NCBI GenBank assembly: GCA_021849435.1
Contig: JAJZSX010000146.1
Span: forward strand, 1 to 6,304
Direction of reading: 5' to 3'
From: Actinomycetes bacterium
GTDB taxonomy: Bacteria; Actinomycetota; Acidimicrobiia; Acidimicrobiales; RAAP-2
DNA: 6,304 bases
Below the pieces are notes generated by a model. It did not search any database and was not told where the DNA came from. It worked only from the letters and a program-made list of their open reading frames with translations. Positions 5,469 through 6,304 of the stretch are shown one piece after another. The position numbers and the translations under genes are program-made. Numbering within the stretch: the stretch's first letter is position 1; each line of letters starts with the position of its first letter.

Positions 5469-5690
5469 GTGAGACGCACGTACAGGAGCCGTCGGACGCT
5501 GGACCCAGTGACCGTATCCACGGTCGAAGAGTCATGAGAGCGCGAGTTCCTGGCGACGACGTCGGTCGGTGTCGTGCTCGTCGACATCGGCGGTGTGATC
5601 GACGACTGCAACGATTCCGTGGTCCAACTGGAGAGGGGCACGCGTGCGAATCTCCGCGGGCCACCAGTTGGGCGTGGGCCGACTCGGTGA
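5469..5690 (+). pseudogene. Possible broken coding remnant (PAS- or HAD-like segment)
   Basis: Reading from GTG 5469, preceded by GGGGAA, gives 22 codons (ending VTVSTVEES) and then TGA at 5535-5537. The same frame continues open to TGA 5688-5690 and reads EREFLATTSVGVVLVDIG, followed by GVIDDCNDSVVQLERG. That segment looks protein-like: a strand SVGVVLVD, a turn, then GVIDDCND and a helix, which fits the start of a PAS domain; VLVDIGGVI also resembles HAD motif I, although the second Asp of that motif is absent. The similarity ends near ERGT (about 5630), and the rest of the frame is arginine-rich like noncoding frames. A second open stretch in the +1 frame runs to TGA 5755-5757 with residues like LGEACFAVFASGYDM. 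An in-frame stop plus a frame change suggests decay of a signalling or hydrolase gene. It may equally be chance in GC-rich DNA. Confidence 0.25.
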
Positions 5691-5763
5691 GGCGTGCTTC
5701 GCCGTCTTCGCCTCGGGCTATGACATGTCCTCGAAGTTCGGTCTCGCGCCGGTCTGATTATTG

Positions 5764-6304
5764 CTAGCAGTTGGCGGAGAAATCTGCGAGGGTGGCGAGT
5801 TGGTCTTCGGTGCCCACGCCGATGAGGACGTCGCCGGCCGACATCGTGGCTTCGGGCGGGGGATTGGTGACGAAGCTGCCGTCGGGACGGCGGATAGCGA
5901 GTACGAGCACGCCGGTGTGGTCGTGCAACCGCGCCGAGCGCAGGGTCTCGCCCGCTAGGCGCGAGGTAGGCGCGATGACTGACTCACTCAGGCGGAACTG
6001 CAGGCTGCCGTCGTGCATCACGACATCGACGAAATCCACGACGTGGGGTTGGATCACGAAGGAGGCCATGCGGTCGCCGCCGAGCTGCTGGGGGTTGACG
6101 ACGCGGTCGGCCCCGGCGCGCTGGAGTTTCAGCTCGGAGGACTGGCTGCGGGCCCGCGCGATGATCTGGACGTCGGCCTTCAGCGACTTGCTCGCGACCG
6201 TGACGTAGAGGTTGTCCGCGTCGGTGTCGAGGGCGGCGACCACGGTCGCGGCGCGCTCGATGCCCGCGCGGATGAGGACGTCGTCGTCGGTTACATCGCC
6301 GACC
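5764..6304 (-). CDS. TrkA/RCK potassium-channel regulatory protein, C-terminal part
   Basis: 179 residues are visible, ending at TAG 5766-5764; the N-terminus lies right of the window. The frame at the edge reads VGDVTDDDVLIRAGIERAAT, then VVAALDTDADNLYVTVASKS, then a VQIIARA strand, KLQRAGADRVVNP and GGDRMASF. This is the second half of a TrkA-N (RCK-N) Rossmann domain; the GD-TDDDVL-RAGI segment and the LDTDADN loop are typical of ligand-binding RCK domains. From about visible residue 100 a TrkA-C (RCK-C) domain follows: SESVIAPTSRLAGETLRSAR, then TGVLVLAIRRPDGSF, and ATMSAGDVLIGVGTEDQL. Known role: cytoplasmic domains that gate K+ channels or Trk/Ktr transporters in response to nucleotides or ions. 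Whether a two-helix pore precedes it (as in MthK/Kch-type channels) cannot be seen. Layout and spacing suggest a single-polypeptide channel with one RCK unit, but a free TrkA subunit is possible. Confidence 0.9.
   Translation of the reverse strand, partial: VGDVTDDDVLIRAGIERAATVVAALDTDADNLYVTVASKSLKADVQIIARARSQSSELKLQRAGADRVVNPQQLGGDRMASFVIQPHVVDFVDVVMHDGSLQFRLSESVIAPTSRLAGETLRSARLHDHTGVLVLAIRRPDGSFVTNPPPEATMSAGDVLIGVGTEDQLATLADFSANC

Larger units (their letters stand above)
5410..5763. other. Intergenic stretch of 354 bp between two - strand genes
   Basis: It holds the ribosome site and likely promoter of the PH-like gene at its left end and the possible coding remnant at 5469-5757. No intact gene, tRNA or strong hairpin terminator was found after the channel gene stop at 5764. 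The 8-bp palindrome GACATGTC lies at 5722-5729. Confidence 0.6.

Noticed and set aside
5410..5664. 85-residue N-terminal extension of the PH-like protein
   Set aside because: The extension is Arg/Ser/Pro-rich without pattern, while ATG 5409 has a near-consensus ribosome site at correct spacing.
1..6304. CRISPR array, insertion sequence, integrase site or phage genes
   Set aside because: No regularly spaced repeats, transposase-like frames, long terminal inverted repeats or tRNA-linked attachment sites were seen.

Overview
The window is GC-rich DNA with dense genes, GTG starts and 4-nt stop/start overlaps. The aldehyde dehydrogenase closely resembles the mycobacterial GabD1 type. Together these suggest a high-GC actinomycetote, possibly a non-streptomycete or environmental lineage. 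No rRNA or other taxonomic marker is present, so this placement is an inference.

Left part (1-2149, + strand): a tightly packed sugar-acid operon. It holds the C-terminal end of a glucarate-dehydratase-type enolase-superfamily enzyme, an uncharacterised 382-aa glycoside-hydrolase-like (TIM-barrel-like) protein, and a uronate dehydrogenase (Udh). The first junction is a GTGA overlap and the second is 2 nt apart (or also a GTGA overlap), which suggests translational coupling. Udh oxidises D-glucuronate or D-galacturonate to an aldarolactone, and a glucarate dehydratase acts on the resulting aldarate, so the two outer genes form consecutive parts of the oxidative uronate pathway. The middle gene may supply or process the substrate, but its function is unknown.

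Middle part (2098-4893): a divergent MOFRL/DUF4147-type glycerate 2-kinase on the - strand overlaps the 3' end of udh by 52 bp, tail to tail. A GabD1-type (semi)aldehyde dehydrogenase on the + strand is transcribed divergently from the kinase. The 144-bp space between them holds a 7-bp inverted repeat near both possible -10 regions and a cluster of CGTCA/TGACG half-sites upstream of the dehydrogenase. Glycerate 2-kinase would fit the aldolase branch of aldarate breakdown (tartronate semialdehyde to glycerate to 2-phosphoglycerate). A semialdehyde dehydrogenase would fit the 2-oxoglutarate-semialdehyde branch or an unrelated role. No aldolase, reductase, transporter or regulator gene is inside the window.

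Right part (4894-6304): two hairpins follow the dehydrogenase, one of them a perfect 17-bp stem with a GCGA loop. Then come a small - strand PH-like conserved protein (117 aa), a roughly 350-bp gap carrying what looks like a broken coding remnant on the + strand, and the C-terminal part of a - strand TrkA/RCK potassium-channel regulatory protein that runs off the right edge. These genes look unrelated to the sugar-acid block.
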